From Ignavibacteria bacterium (GTDB lineage: Bacteria > Bacteroidota > Ignavibacteria > Tepidaquicellales > OLB5), in contig JAIOIK010000042.1 of the NCBI GenBank assembly GCA_019912545.1, positions 42,511-106,510 on the forward strand: a stretch of 64,000 nucleotides of DNA, read 5' to 3'. A program made the translations under genes and the position numbers. Numbering within the stretch: the stretch's first letter is position 1; each line of letters starts with the position of its first letter. Below, in pieces: positions 1 to 7,891 of this stretch. Under the pieces are notes generated by a model. That model saw nothing but the letters and a program-made list of their open reading frames with translations. It was not told the origin of the DNA and did no database searches.

Positions 1-115
1 TTTTCTTTTTTGTTTTGGGGTTCGTTGCAGTCATGTAACGCTCAGATTCAGTGCGGGTGAATTTGCCGCCGATAAACAACTTATACATTTTGGGGACTTC
101 AAGTCTTGTACTCAT
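1..115 (-). CDS. Aldehyde dehydrogenase, N-terminal fragment cut by window edge
   Basis: Thirty-eight codons are visible from the ATG at 115-113, and the gene continues past position 1. The peptide carries the YKLFIGGKF signature that opens many aldehyde dehydrogenases. It aligns with DLFVGGKW in the full-length aldehyde dehydrogenase at 4294-5802 of the same strand, so this would be a second paralogue. It starts 15 nt after the end of the YtxJ-like gene. DeoC next to two aldehyde dehydrogenases is a recurring arrangement in bacteria, which fits oxidation of the acetaldehyde that DeoC releases. Catalytic residues lie outside the window, so the family call rests on the N-terminus alone. Confidence 0.6.
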   Translation of the reverse strand, partial: MSTRLEVPKMYKLFIGGKFTRTESERYMTATNPKTKKK

Positions 116-130
116 TTTTGTAATGTACAA

Positions 131-466
131 TTAATTTCTGAATTTTCTTATTTCAGAGAATAATATTTTGCCATTAGAAGCTGAAAAGATCGGTTTTCCA
201 TTTTCTATAATAATTACCTGAGGGGACTCGTGTTCAACTGAAAAATCGTCTGCAATCTTTTGAGAAATAGATTTCTGAGATACTACATCAACCAGGAAAG
301 TTTCCATGCCCATTTCACCTTCTGCCCACTCCCTTTCAAGTAATCGCTTCATTACAAAATCAATTACGCTTCCCGGCGAAAACCTGAATACAAGAATTCT
401 TTGAGAAGCAGAAATTTCTTTAATTTCCCCGAGTTTTTCTTCGGTTTCTATATTGATCCAGTTCAT
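131..466 (-). CDS. YtxJ/DUF2847-like thioredoxin-fold protein without its cysteine
   Basis: A 111-residue protein. Residues 70-90 (IADDFSVEHESPQ followed by a hydrophobic strand and NGK) match the C-terminal half of the YtxJ/BrxC monothiol bacilliredoxin family, in which the HESPQ turn carries the cis-proline. The family active site normally reads close to F-K-H-S-T-R-C-S near residue 33. Here the aligned stretch is F27-R-F-S-P-G-S33-V, so the redox cysteine is replaced by serine and the protein contains no cysteine. A redox role is therefore doubtful; a binding or structural role is possible. It sits between a small membrane peptide gene and the truncated aldehyde dehydrogenase. Confidence 0.65.
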   Translation of the reverse strand: MNWINIETEEKLGEIKEISASQRILVFRFSPGSVIDFVMKRLLEREWAEGEMGMETFLVDVVSQKSISQKIADDFSVEHESPQVIIIENGKPIFSASNGKILFSEIRKFRN

Positions 467-538
467 TAATAAAAATTAAAGGTCTAGCTAAAAGAATAAC
501 TAAACCCGGATTATATTGTTATTGAAATAACTTCAAAC

Positions 539-667
539 TTAAAATGGAATCCTGAAAAAAATTCCCAATACTATAAATACAACTACTACATAAAATAATA
601 AGAATCCTGCAGCAAATGATACACTTGCGGCAGTACTTGGATAGTTTACTTCATTTTCATTTGTCAT
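539..667 (-). CDS. Small single-pass membrane protein, 42 aa
   Basis: An ATG at 667-665 opens a 42-codon frame ending with TAA at 541-539. The product starts MTNENEVNYPSTAAS and then has about 20 strongly hydrophobic residues (AAGFLLFYVVVVFIVLGIFF) before a short RIPF tail. This looks like one transmembrane helix with a polar N-terminus. It fills the gap between the DUF4476 and YtxJ-like genes on the same strand, which supports translation. No family is recognised. The evidence is hydrophobicity, placement and an intact frame only. Confidence 0.45.
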   Translation of the reverse strand: MTNENEVNYPSTAASVSFAAGFLLFYVVVVFIVLGIFFRIPF

Positions 668-682
668 AGTACAATTTAATGA

Positions 683-1414
683 TTATTTTCCAGAAATGTA
701 ATTCTTTAACTCCTCGATACTGGAATCGAATGTGAACGCTTCATAAACCTTAAAAAAATTCTTGGTATCACATATTTTTTTGTATCCATATTTAGCTATT
801 TCCAGTTTGCTATCTTCAAAAGTGAAATATCCCAGCAGTTCTTTCAATTGCTCTGATGTAAAGCTATTGGCATCAATAGCAGATTTGAGAATTGAAACAT
901 TGCTTGTTTCAAAACTTCGGTTACTCACCGAACCTTTTAGATCTTTGAAATCTTCATTCTTCATTACTTTGTATCTGCATTCATCAGATACGTTATATGT
1001 TTCCTTATCTTTATAATTGTTGCTTTTTCCCTCATCTCCGCATTTGCTTACACTCTCGCCGGAAGGAAAGATTCTTTTGATGCCGTAGCCTTTCTTTTTA
1101 TATATTGAAAAAGCATTATATTCATCTATCACAGCATAAAGATCAAGGCCTGCAGGGATCTTTATTTTGCCGTCAAATATCACGTTTGCCTGTGGAGGCA
1201 CATTTGTTCCTTCTCGGACAATTTTAAGTGAATGCTCTCCCGGCGAGACATTATCAAACTCAGCATAATTCCCGGTGGATAGCTGAGTATTATCGAATGT
1301 AACTGAAAAATCTCCGTCATCGTAAAGCGAGAGCTGCAAATATGAGTTTTGTGAATAGCTTTTGGCAAACAACAGCGTTATTAGAATTAATGCAAATGAT
1401 AATTTGGTAAACAT
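683..1414 (-). CDS. Secreted DUF4476-domain protein
   Basis: A 243-residue protein with an N-terminal signal peptide (hydrophobic stretch to about residue 18, then AKSYSQ as a likely signal peptidase I site). The middle part resembles a small beta-rich PEGA-like domain (NVSPGEHSLKIVREG). The last 85 residues have the DUF4476 pattern: a helix with LKSAIDANSFTSEQL, then FTFEDSKLEIAKYGYKK and FTFDSSIEELKNYI. DUF4476 is common in secreted Bacteroidetes proteins and its function is unknown. Likely periplasmic or outer-membrane associated. A short spacer separates it from the upstream radical SAM gene. Confidence 0.7.
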   Translation of the reverse strand: MFTKLSFALILITLLFAKSYSQNSYLQLSLYDDGDFSVTFDNTQLSTGNYAEFDNVSPGEHSLKIVREGTNVPPQANVIFDGKIKIPAGLDLYAVIDEYNAFSIYKKKGYGIKRIFPSGESVSKCGDEGKSNNYKDKETYNVSDECRYKVMKNEDFKDLKGSVSNRSFETSNVSILKSAIDANSFTSEQLKELLGYFTFEDSKLEIAKYGYKKICDTKNFFKVYEAFTFDSSIEELKNYISGK

Positions 1415-1499
1415 TATTATCAGATCCTTTCTCTGTATTTTTTTTAAAACTTATTTTGAATTTGCAGCCGGAGTCATCAGATAATGATCTCCGGAAGCA

Positions 1500-2912
1500 T
1501 TAAGATACTTTTTCCTGAGGCTTTATCGTTTCTATGATTGATTTTTCGATTGAGAAAGCAAAATTATCATTCCTGATCCTCCATCTGGATATAGTCTTCA
1601 AAGGTTTTTTTAGTACTCTTTCTTTACCCCCGGAGAATCGGTTATAGAACTTGAACTTCTCGACATATTTATATTTTTCCTTAGTTACCCACGGACCTGA
1701 AGACCCGATATAATCGAAATCAGCCCACTCCTCCAAACTTGCCGGCATTTTGTATCCTTGTTTTTCAACTTCTGTAGTTATGTTTGAACCCGGATATGGT
1801 TTGTAATAAAATACGGGTGTTTCAAATTTCGGACTCATTTCCCGGAGCTTGTTCGCTATTGCGAGTGATTGTTTTACACTGCGATCGCTTTCACCCGGAA
1901 AACCGATTATAACCGGAAAGTGAGCGGCAATCCCGAATTTTTTACATATTTCTGCACAATACATTACCTGCTCAACAGTAATATCTTTCTTCAGCCAATT
2001 TAGCATTTCATTTGAGCCTGATTCAACGCCTATTAGCACCCATCTTAAACCTGATCTCACCAGATGTTTAAAAATGTCTTCGCTTAATCTTGATCCCTGG
2101 TCAGCACGCATCGTTGCAGTCCATTTAAATTTAAGGTTTCTTTTCAGGAATTCATCTGCAATTGATATTGCCCTATCTTTATAAGTAAAAAAGGTCTCAT
2201 CCTGGAAAGCAAGTTCAGCAAATTTGTATTTGTTCCATTGAAAAGAGATCTCTTCTCCCATTCTTTCTGGTGATAATGCCGACCATTTTCTGTTATAAAC
2301 CTGCGGGTCGGCGCAAAACGAACACCTGAAGAAACAGCCAATTGACGAAATAAAATCAAATTGTCTTTGACCTTTTAGTTTAAAGTAACCTTCAACCGGA
2401 ATGTGCTCATATTTCTGGAAACCAAGTTCATTCATATCCTTCAAGTCACGGGGCGGATTGCGTATTATCTTCCCTTCTTCTTTATAGCATATGCCTCGCA
2501 GACCGGAAAAACTTCCGCCATTAGAAATCTTTTCCACCAAAGAGGCAAAGACATTTTCACCCTGACCCTGAACAGTAACATCTATAGACTCCTCCATAAG
2601 AGTATCTGTTGGGAACAAAGAAGTATGCCACCCTCCCCAGATAATTTTCAGACGAGGATATAGTTTTTTTAAAGTCCTAGATGCTGCCAGGGCATTCTTA
2701 ATTGGTGCGCCTGTGAGTACTGTCATACCGACACAAATAGCATCTTTTGAAGAAGAAATAAGTCTATTTATCGGATCTTTCTCTAACCGCGCATCGATAA
2801 TTAAAACTTCATATTCTTTCTCATCGAGATTCGACGCAAGAGCAACAAGCGATAAGGGCATTGTATAGAATACAGCCTTTGGATTGTATAAGATTATTTT
2901 TTTTCGGATCAA
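1500..2912 (-). CDS. B12-binding radical SAM protein
   Basis: A 470-residue protein. Residues 1-130 have the layout of a cobalamin-binding Rossmann domain, with VGMTVLTGAP near 61-70 and WGGWHTSLFP at 92-101. The radical SAM core follows, with the 4Fe-4S motif C193-xxx-C197-xx-C200 in the sequence GCFFRCSFCADP. The fold continues through ESGSNEMLNWLKK and GFPGES segments typical of BchE/HpnP-type enzymes. Enzymes of this class act as methylases, cyclases or oxidases; the substrate cannot be read from sequence. It lies 8 nt after the TPR gene on the same strand, so the two are probably co-transcribed. No obvious peptide substrate gene is adjacent. Confidence 0.8.
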   Translation of the reverse strand: MIRKKIILYNPKAVFYTMPLSLVALASNLDEKEYEVLIIDARLEKDPINRLISSSKDAICVGMTVLTGAPIKNALAASRTLKKLYPRLKIIWGGWHTSLFPTDTLMEESIDVTVQGQGENVFASLVEKISNGGSFSGLRGICYKEEGKIIRNPPRDLKDMNELGFQKYEHIPVEGYFKLKGQRQFDFISSIGCFFRCSFCADPQVYNRKWSALSPERMGEEISFQWNKYKFAELAFQDETFFTYKDRAISIADEFLKRNLKFKWTATMRADQGSRLSEDIFKHLVRSGLRWVLIGVESGSNEMLNWLKKDITVEQVMYCAEICKKFGIAAHFPVIIGFPGESDRSVKQSLAIANKLREMSPKFETPVFYYKPYPGSNITTEVEKQGYKMPASLEEWADFDYIGSSGPWVTKEKYKYVEKFKFYNRFSGGKERVLKKPLKTISRWRIRNDNFAFSIEKSIIETIKPQEKVS

Positions 2913-2920
2913 ATTACATT

Positions 2921-4270
2921 TTATCTGGACTTGGCAAGCTGGTACAATGGACTCAACTTCTCTACTAAATTGGGGAAGTGCTTCATTGCAGATTCAAGAT
3001 CAGCAACAGCAAGTCTGTAATTACCCAAATTATAATATGCTATTCCCCTGTTTTCCTGAACAATATAGTAATGAGGGCTGACACTCAGAGCTTTATTATA
3101 ATTGTTAACAGCGGCCTGATATTCGTCTCTATCAAGATATAAATTCCCTAAAAAATAATACGCTGTGGAATCTCCCGGATTTAATAGAATCGCATTATTG
3201 AGATCACTTTCTCCTTCAGGTATCTTTCCCATACTGATCATGATCTGAGACCTGTATGTAAAAGCCGAAGATAACTTGTCATCAATCCTGATAACCTTAT
3301 CAAGATCGATCAGGGCAAGAGAGTCTTTTCCTTCTCTGTAAAATATTATGCCCCGTTCAAGGTATGCAACTGTATCCATCGGGTTTAGTTTTATTGCTTC
3401 CTCAAAATCCGTAAAAGCCTTCTTAGTCTGTCCTGTCTTCGCATAAGAAAGCCCTCTCATTTTGTATACAAAAGATACATCCAGATCTGTGTTTTTAGTA
3501 CCAAGAGCTTTTCCGAAGAAAACAATTGCTTTATGGTGATTGTTCATCAAACTATAAAGAATTCCTAATCCAAAATATGCCTGAGAGAAATTCGAGTCGA
3601 TCTGGACGCTCTTCAAAATGTTCTTAAGCGCAAGGGCAGAATCTTTGTTGGCAAAATAAGCATTACCCAATCCATAAAAATATTTTGCTTTTGTCGAATC
3701 AAGTTTAGTTGCATTTAGATAGCTATCAATCGCTTCCGGGTAGTTACCGGAGTTAAAAGCTGCATTACCAAGGGAGTAATTAAGTTCAGGATAAGTTGGA
3801 TCCAGTTCCAGGGCCTGCTCAAAATATCTGCTTGCTTTAACATCATTACCCATTGCCAGGTTTAGATTACCCAGTTCAATGAATACATCAGTGTAATCTT
3901 TTTTCAGTTCAATCGCTTTTTCAAGATAAAACAGGGCTATAGTATAATTCTTACTATCTTTATAATAAGCGCCCATTCTATAATACATCTGGGCATCTTT
4001 ATAGCCCATTTCATATGCATATATATAATCTCTAATGGCAAAATCATATTGTTTAAGTTCATAGTAACAGTTTCCGCGCACAAAGTACCCTGCATCGTGC
4101 CCGGTTGCAACCTGGAGATATGAATTTAAATATTTGATAGCTTCTTCATACTCATCGTTGTTATATGCTTCAATTGCTGAATTATACGCTGTTGTAGTGG
4201 AGTCAAAAGCTAAGGATAAATGCGAAGCAAGAAAAACTATTGAGGATAATAGAATGAGTTTTATATTCAT
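2921..4270 (-). CDS. Secreted tetratricopeptide-repeat protein
   Basis: A 449-residue protein with a signal peptide (about 21 residues ending LSLAFDS). The rest is almost entirely TPR units of about 34 residues. Repeated patterns such as AIRDYIYAYEMGYKDA, YFEQALELDPTYPELNYSLGNAAF and DFEEAIKLNPMDTVAYLERG give roughly eleven repeats. TPR solenoids mediate protein-protein contacts, and the location here would be the periplasm or cell envelope. It precedes the B12/radical SAM gene by 8 nt, suggesting one transcript, but no partner can be named. Confidence 0.8.
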   Translation of the reverse strand: MNIKLILLSSIVFLASHLSLAFDSTTTAYNSAIEAYNNDEYEEAIKYLNSYLQVATGHDAGYFVRGNCYYELKQYDFAIRDYIYAYEMGYKDAQMYYRMGAYYKDSKNYTIALFYLEKAIELKKDYTDVFIELGNLNLAMGNDVKASRYFEQALELDPTYPELNYSLGNAAFNSGNYPEAIDSYLNATKLDSTKAKYFYGLGNAYFANKDSALALKNILKSVQIDSNFSQAYFGLGILYSLMNNHHKAIVFFGKALGTKNTDLDVSFVYKMRGLSYAKTGQTKKAFTDFEEAIKLNPMDTVAYLERGIIFYREGKDSLALIDLDKVIRIDDKLSSAFTYRSQIMISMGKIPEGESDLNNAILLNPGDSTAYYFLGNLYLDRDEYQAAVNNYNKALSVSPHYYIVQENRGIAYYNLGNYRLAVADLESAMKHFPNLVEKLSPLYQLAKSR

Positions 4271-4293
4271 TAACTGATTTTGCTTTAAATGAT

Positions 4294-5802
4294 TTATACC
4301 TGAAGATATTCTTTTAATCCGTGAACTCCGCCTTCCCTACCGAAGCCGCTTTCTTTAAACCCTCCGAACGGGGAAGCCGGGTTGAACTTATTATAAGTAT
4401 TAGACCAGATAATACCGGCTTTAATTTCACTTACCATCTTGAATATCTTTGAGCCTTTGTCCGTCCATATGCCTGCTGAAAGGCCATACGGCGTATTATT
4501 GGCTTTTTCAATAGCTTCCTTTGGTGTGCGAAACATTAAAACTGAGAGCACCGGACCGAATATCTCATCCTGTGCAATACGGTTAGATTGCGCCGTATTT
4601 GTGAAAAATGTAGGTCGGAACCAGAAACCCTTATCAGGTAGAACGCACTCAGGCTGATATATTGTACAGCCTTCATCAATACCTGATTGCACCAATTCCG
4701 CTATTTTATTTAACTGCATTTTCGAGTTAATAGCTCCCACATCTGTATTCTTATCCAGCGGGTCGCCTACCCTAAGCGTTTTAAGCCTCTGTTTAAGCTT
4801 CTTAACGACAAGACTTTTGACGCTTTCCTGTACAAACAATCTTGACCCTGCGCAGCATACATGCCCCTGGTTAAAATAAATTCCGTTTATAATCCCTTCA
4901 ATTGCCTGGTCTATTGGCGCATCTTCAAAAATAATATTTGCTGCTTTTCCGCCAAGCTCAAGAGTAACCTTTTTATCAGTTCCTGCAATGCTTCTTAGAA
5001 TAATTTTACCTACTTCGGTCGAACCGGTAAAGGCAATTTTCTTTACTTTGGGATGGTTAACGATGTATGAACCTGTATCGCCGGCACCACTTAAAATATT
5101 TACAACACCATAGGGCAATTCAGCTTCCTGGATAATTTCAGCAAGTTTATAAAGAGTTAATGGAGTTGTCTCTGCGGATTTAATAACAACAGTATTACCA
5201 CATGCAAGTGCTGGTGCTATCTTCCAGGCAGCCATGAGAAGAGGGAAATTCCAGGGAATTATCTGGCCAACAACGCCAATTGGAGAAAATTTCTTTCCGG
5301 GAAATGCGTACTGCAGCTTATCAGCCCAGCCGGCGTAATAGAAAAAATGAGCAATTGCCAATGGCACATCAACGCCTTTTGATTCTTTGATTGGTTTGCC
5401 ACCATCCATAGTTTCAATTACAGCAAGCTCTCTTGCCTTTTCCTGCATTATCCTTGCAATACGGAAAATGTACTTAGCTCTTTCCTTACCGGAAAGTTTG
5501 CTCCACACATTTTTGTAAGCCTTATCAGCCGCAAGAACAGCCCTGTTTACATCTTCTTTAGAAGCAGAAGCTACTTCAGCTATTTTCTTTTCATTTGCCG
5601 GATTTATAGTCGCAAAATATTTCTTTGCTTTAACCCATTTACCACCAACAAAAAGATCATACCTGTTTTTAAGGCTGATATGATCTTTTGCTTCGGTTGA
5701 GGGTGCATATTCCCATACAGGTTTTGACCTGCCTGAAACAATTTTCACCTCCCCGTTAGATGACGGTCTGTTTGACGCACCTGGTTTCTCTCGAAAAGTC
5801 AT
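4294..5802 (-). CDS. NAD(P)-dependent aldehyde dehydrogenase
   Basis: A full-length, 502-residue ALDH-superfamily enzyme that oxidises an aldehyde to the acid with NAD(P)+. Visible motifs are the cofactor-pocket IPWNFP at 182-187, AFTGSTEVGK at 257-266, the general-base glutamate E282 in LELGGK, and the nucleophile C316 in NQGHVCCAGSR (the common glutamine of that motif is His here). It lies downstream of deoC on the same strand, and the N-terminus of a second ALDH is at 1-115. With DeoC producing acetaldehyde, acetaldehyde is a reasonable inferred substrate. The first 40 residues are a low-complexity extension relative to the family core. Confidence 0.9.
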   Translation of the reverse strand: MTFREKPGASNRPSSNGEVKIVSGRSKPVWEYAPSTEAKDHISLKNRYDLFVGGKWVKAKKYFATINPANEKKIAEVASASKEDVNRAVLAADKAYKNVWSKLSGKERAKYIFRIARIMQEKARELAVIETMDGGKPIKESKGVDVPLAIAHFFYYAGWADKLQYAFPGKKFSPIGVVGQIIPWNFPLLMAAWKIAPALACGNTVVIKSAETTPLTLYKLAEIIQEAELPYGVVNILSGAGDTGSYIVNHPKVKKIAFTGSTEVGKIILRSIAGTDKKVTLELGGKAANIIFEDAPIDQAIEGIINGIYFNQGHVCCAGSRLFVQESVKSLVVKKLKQRLKTLRVGDPLDKNTDVGAINSKMQLNKIAELVQSGIDEGCTIYQPECVLPDKGFWFRPTFFTNTAQSNRIAQDEIFGPVLSVLMFRTPKEAIEKANNTPYGLSAGIWTDKGSKIFKMVSEIKAGIIWSNTYNKFNPASPFGGFKESGFGREGGVHGLKEYLQV

Positions 5803-5814
5803 TGTATTATGAAT

Positions 5815-6021
5815 TTAAAATGGTTCGGCTTGTGATCCTTCGCCGCCTGCAGCAGCTGTATCATCGCCGCAACTTTCACCATTTGTCTCAACGAATTTTT
5901 TTATTGAATCAAGATTCTCAAGTATCATTTTAGCTTTGCTTAAGCCAAATGAAAATGTGAATTTTGAACCGGGATTGAGGCAAATAAGTTTGTTCCCTTT
6001 GTATTCTGATATTTCAGGCAT
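5815..6021 (-). CDS. Small conserved-looking hypothetical protein, 68 aa
   Basis: ATG at 6021; 68 residues. It begins MPEISEYKGNKLICLNP, has an amphipathic middle (LSKAKMILENLDSIKKFVE) and ends in a flexible Gly/Ala/Glu tail. There is no signal peptide or membrane segment. It is sandwiched between the secreted 263-residue gene and the aldehyde dehydrogenase, with gaps of 15 and 12 nt, so it is almost certainly expressed with the deoC group. I do not recognise the family. A small binding or accessory protein for this operon is possible but unproven. Confidence 0.55.
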   Translation of the reverse strand: MPEISEYKGNKLICLNPGSKFTFSFGLSKAKMILENLDSIKKFVETNGESCGDDTAAAGGEGSQAEPF

Positions 6022-6036
6022 GATTTTATGTTTAGG

Positions 6037-6828
6037 TTAATAAATTGAGTACTCGTAATTTTTGCTGTCTTTTATCCATCCAAAAGAATTATTTGAAGCT
6101 GACTTTAGTTCTTTCAATGCTGAATTTTTGTCATCACATTTGTAATACTTATCAAAAAAATCAAGGCCAACATAATCATCACCGCTTATTAGCGATTGTA
6201 TCATGACAGCTTCAAAAAATGTGAAATAATTAGCATCCGTACATGTAAAACCGCCCTCTTTGTATTGTTTCAGATTCTCCCTTGTGCTTTCAACATCGGG
6301 CAAAACCATATTTTCCCATACTTCATTTTTTGGTTTATAATATTTGATCTTTTTATCCCTGTATTCCACAAGCCAGTTATAACCAAGTCCCATTACCGAA
6401 GGCGACATCCTTGCATAACAATCTATCTTTGGCAGCTCTTTCGGTTTTATAATGAGGTCTGCATTTTGCATTGTAAATTTAGGTTCAGGACCCAAAGTAA
6501 TATCAAATATCAGCATTCTGTTATAGATATACGGAGAAGCTCCTTCAGTAAGAACCAAAACCAGTTCATTTTTTCCGTTACCATCAAGATCAACTATTTC
6601 ATGGCTTGAGTAATCAGAAAAAAAGCTATCTGCTGCAAACACTATTATGTTCTCTTTTTGAACTTTCATGCTGCCGTTAAAGAATCGTTGAGTATTGTAA
6701 TTAAGTTCGACCTTAATATCATAATAATTTATTACAACGGTTTTAAGTGAATCATCTTCTCCGGCCTTAGTCAAATATACATGACTTAAGATCATAACAA
6801 ATGATAAAAGAATCTTTATACGCATCAA
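6037..6828 (-). CDS. Secreted hypothetical protein
   Basis: A 263-residue product with a signal peptide (hydrophobic to about residue 22, KAGEDD after it). Residues around 80-95 read HEIVDLDGNGKNELVLVL, a DxDxNxxxE calcium-loop pattern like FG-GAP/VCBS-type repeats in secreted proteins. The remainder is not recognised. It sits 15 nt downstream of deoC and 15 nt upstream of the 68-aa gene on the same strand, so it belongs to that transcription unit. The location is probably periplasmic or extracellular, which is unexpected inside a cytoplasmic deoxyribose pathway. Confidence 0.55.
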   Translation of the reverse strand: MMRIKILLSFVMILSHVYLTKAGEDDSLKTVVINYYDIKVELNYNTQRFFNGSMKVQKENIIVFAADSFFSDYSSHEIVDLDGNGKNELVLVLTEGASPYIYNRMLIFDITLGPEPKFTMQNADLIIKPKELPKIDCYARMSPSVMGLGYNWLVEYRDKKIKYYKPKNEVWENMVLPDVESTRENLKQYKEGGFTCTDANYFTFFEAVMIQSLISGDDYVGLDFFDKYYKCDDKNSALKELKSASNNSFGWIKDSKNYEYSIY

Positions 6829-6843
6829 TTCGTAATATTTTTG

Positions 6844-7758
6844 TTAATCATTGGTAAAATAATCAGCAGATTGATAAAGCCCGGTTTTTTCTTTTCTATA
6901 CTGCATTAGCAGGTCATTAAGCAATGTTGATGCTCCAAGTCTGAATAAGTTCGGAGTCAGCCAAGTATCTCCCAGTGTTTCTTTTACCAGACATAAGTAT
7001 GCAATAGCATCTTTTGTTGTCCTTATGCCCCCTGCCGGTTTCATTCCAACTATCCTGCCTGTTTCATTATAGAAATCCCTGATTGCCTCAAGCATTACAA
7101 GTGTTACAGGCAAGGTTGCAGCAGGCTGCACTTTCCCGGTAGATGTTTTAATGAAATCCGCTCCCGCCAGCATTGCAATTATGCTTGCTTTCCTAACATT
7201 ATCAAAAGTCTCCAGCTCTCCGGTTTCAAGTATAACTTTCAAGTGTGCATCGCCGCATGCTTCCTTGATTGCTTTAACTTCGTTATAAGTATAGTTGTAA
7301 TTTCCTTCAAGGAACTCTCCCCTGCTGATCACCATATCAATTTCATCTGCTCCAAACTGAACTGCTTTTTTTACCTCATCCAGCCTGATCTTTAATGGAG
7401 ACTGTCCCGAAGGGAAACCAGTAGCAACAGAAGCGACCTTTACTCCGCTTCCAAGTAGCGTTTGTTTAGCAGTTTTTATCAGATTTGGATATACACAAAT
7501 TGCCGCAACATGAGGTACTTCAGGCTCGCCATCAATTGGATGCATTGCTTTCTGGCATAGTGCATAAACTTTTCCGTCAGAATCTTTACCTTCAAGTGTG
7601 GTAAGGTCTATCATAGAAATGGCAAGTTTTATAGCTGTTACTTTGCTTTGTTTCTTGATACTTCTTCCGGCAAGGGATGCAGCCCTTTCTTTTGCACCAA
7701 CTTCATCTACTGCAAGATGGAAGGATTCAAGACTGCTTATATTTGCGTTAATATTCAT
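6844..7758 (-). CDS. deoC: Deoxyribose-phosphate aldolase
   Basis: A 304-residue class I aldolase that splits 2-deoxyribose-5-phosphate into glyceraldehyde-3-phosphate and acetaldehyde. The Schiff-base lysine is K204 in DFIKTSTGK. The second active-site lysine is K240 in GMKPAGGIRT. The acidic motif ADEIDMVISRGEF is at 137-149, and LKVILETGEL is present. It is longer than the roughly 220-residue bacterial form because of about 60 extra N-terminal residues, like the longer DeoC subgroup. It is the first gene of the leftward operon, and the downstream aldehyde dehydrogenases could consume its acetaldehyde. It diverges from the S9 peptidase gene across a 133-bp spacer. Confidence 0.93.
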   Translation of the reverse strand: MNINANISSLESFHLAVDEVGAKERAASLAGRSIKKQSKVTAIKLAISMIDLTTLEGKDSDGKVYALCQKAMHPIDGEPEVPHVAAICVYPNLIKTAKQTLLGSGVKVASVATGFPSGQSPLKIRLDEVKKAVQFGADEIDMVISRGEFLEGNYNYTYNEVKAIKEACGDAHLKVILETGELETFDNVRKASIIAMLAGADFIKTSTGKVQPAATLPVTLVMLEAIRDFYNETGRIVGMKPAGGIRTTKDAIAYLCLVKETLGDTWLTPNLFRLGASTLLNDLLMQYRKEKTGLYQSADYFTND

Positions 7759-7891
7759 TACTTAGCACATAATTTAACTATATATTTCAATAATAAAAAC
7801 GCTTTTTGGCTGATTGTAACAAGATTTTTATGGATTATTAATAATCCTTTAAAATATTATCTTTGCTTATAAATCAAACTTAAATATCTTA

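Noticed and set aside
7766..7891. Riboswitch or leader RNA between deoC and the S9 peptidase gene
   Set aside because: The 133-bp divergent spacer is AT-rich and shows no conserved riboswitch core that I can recognise.
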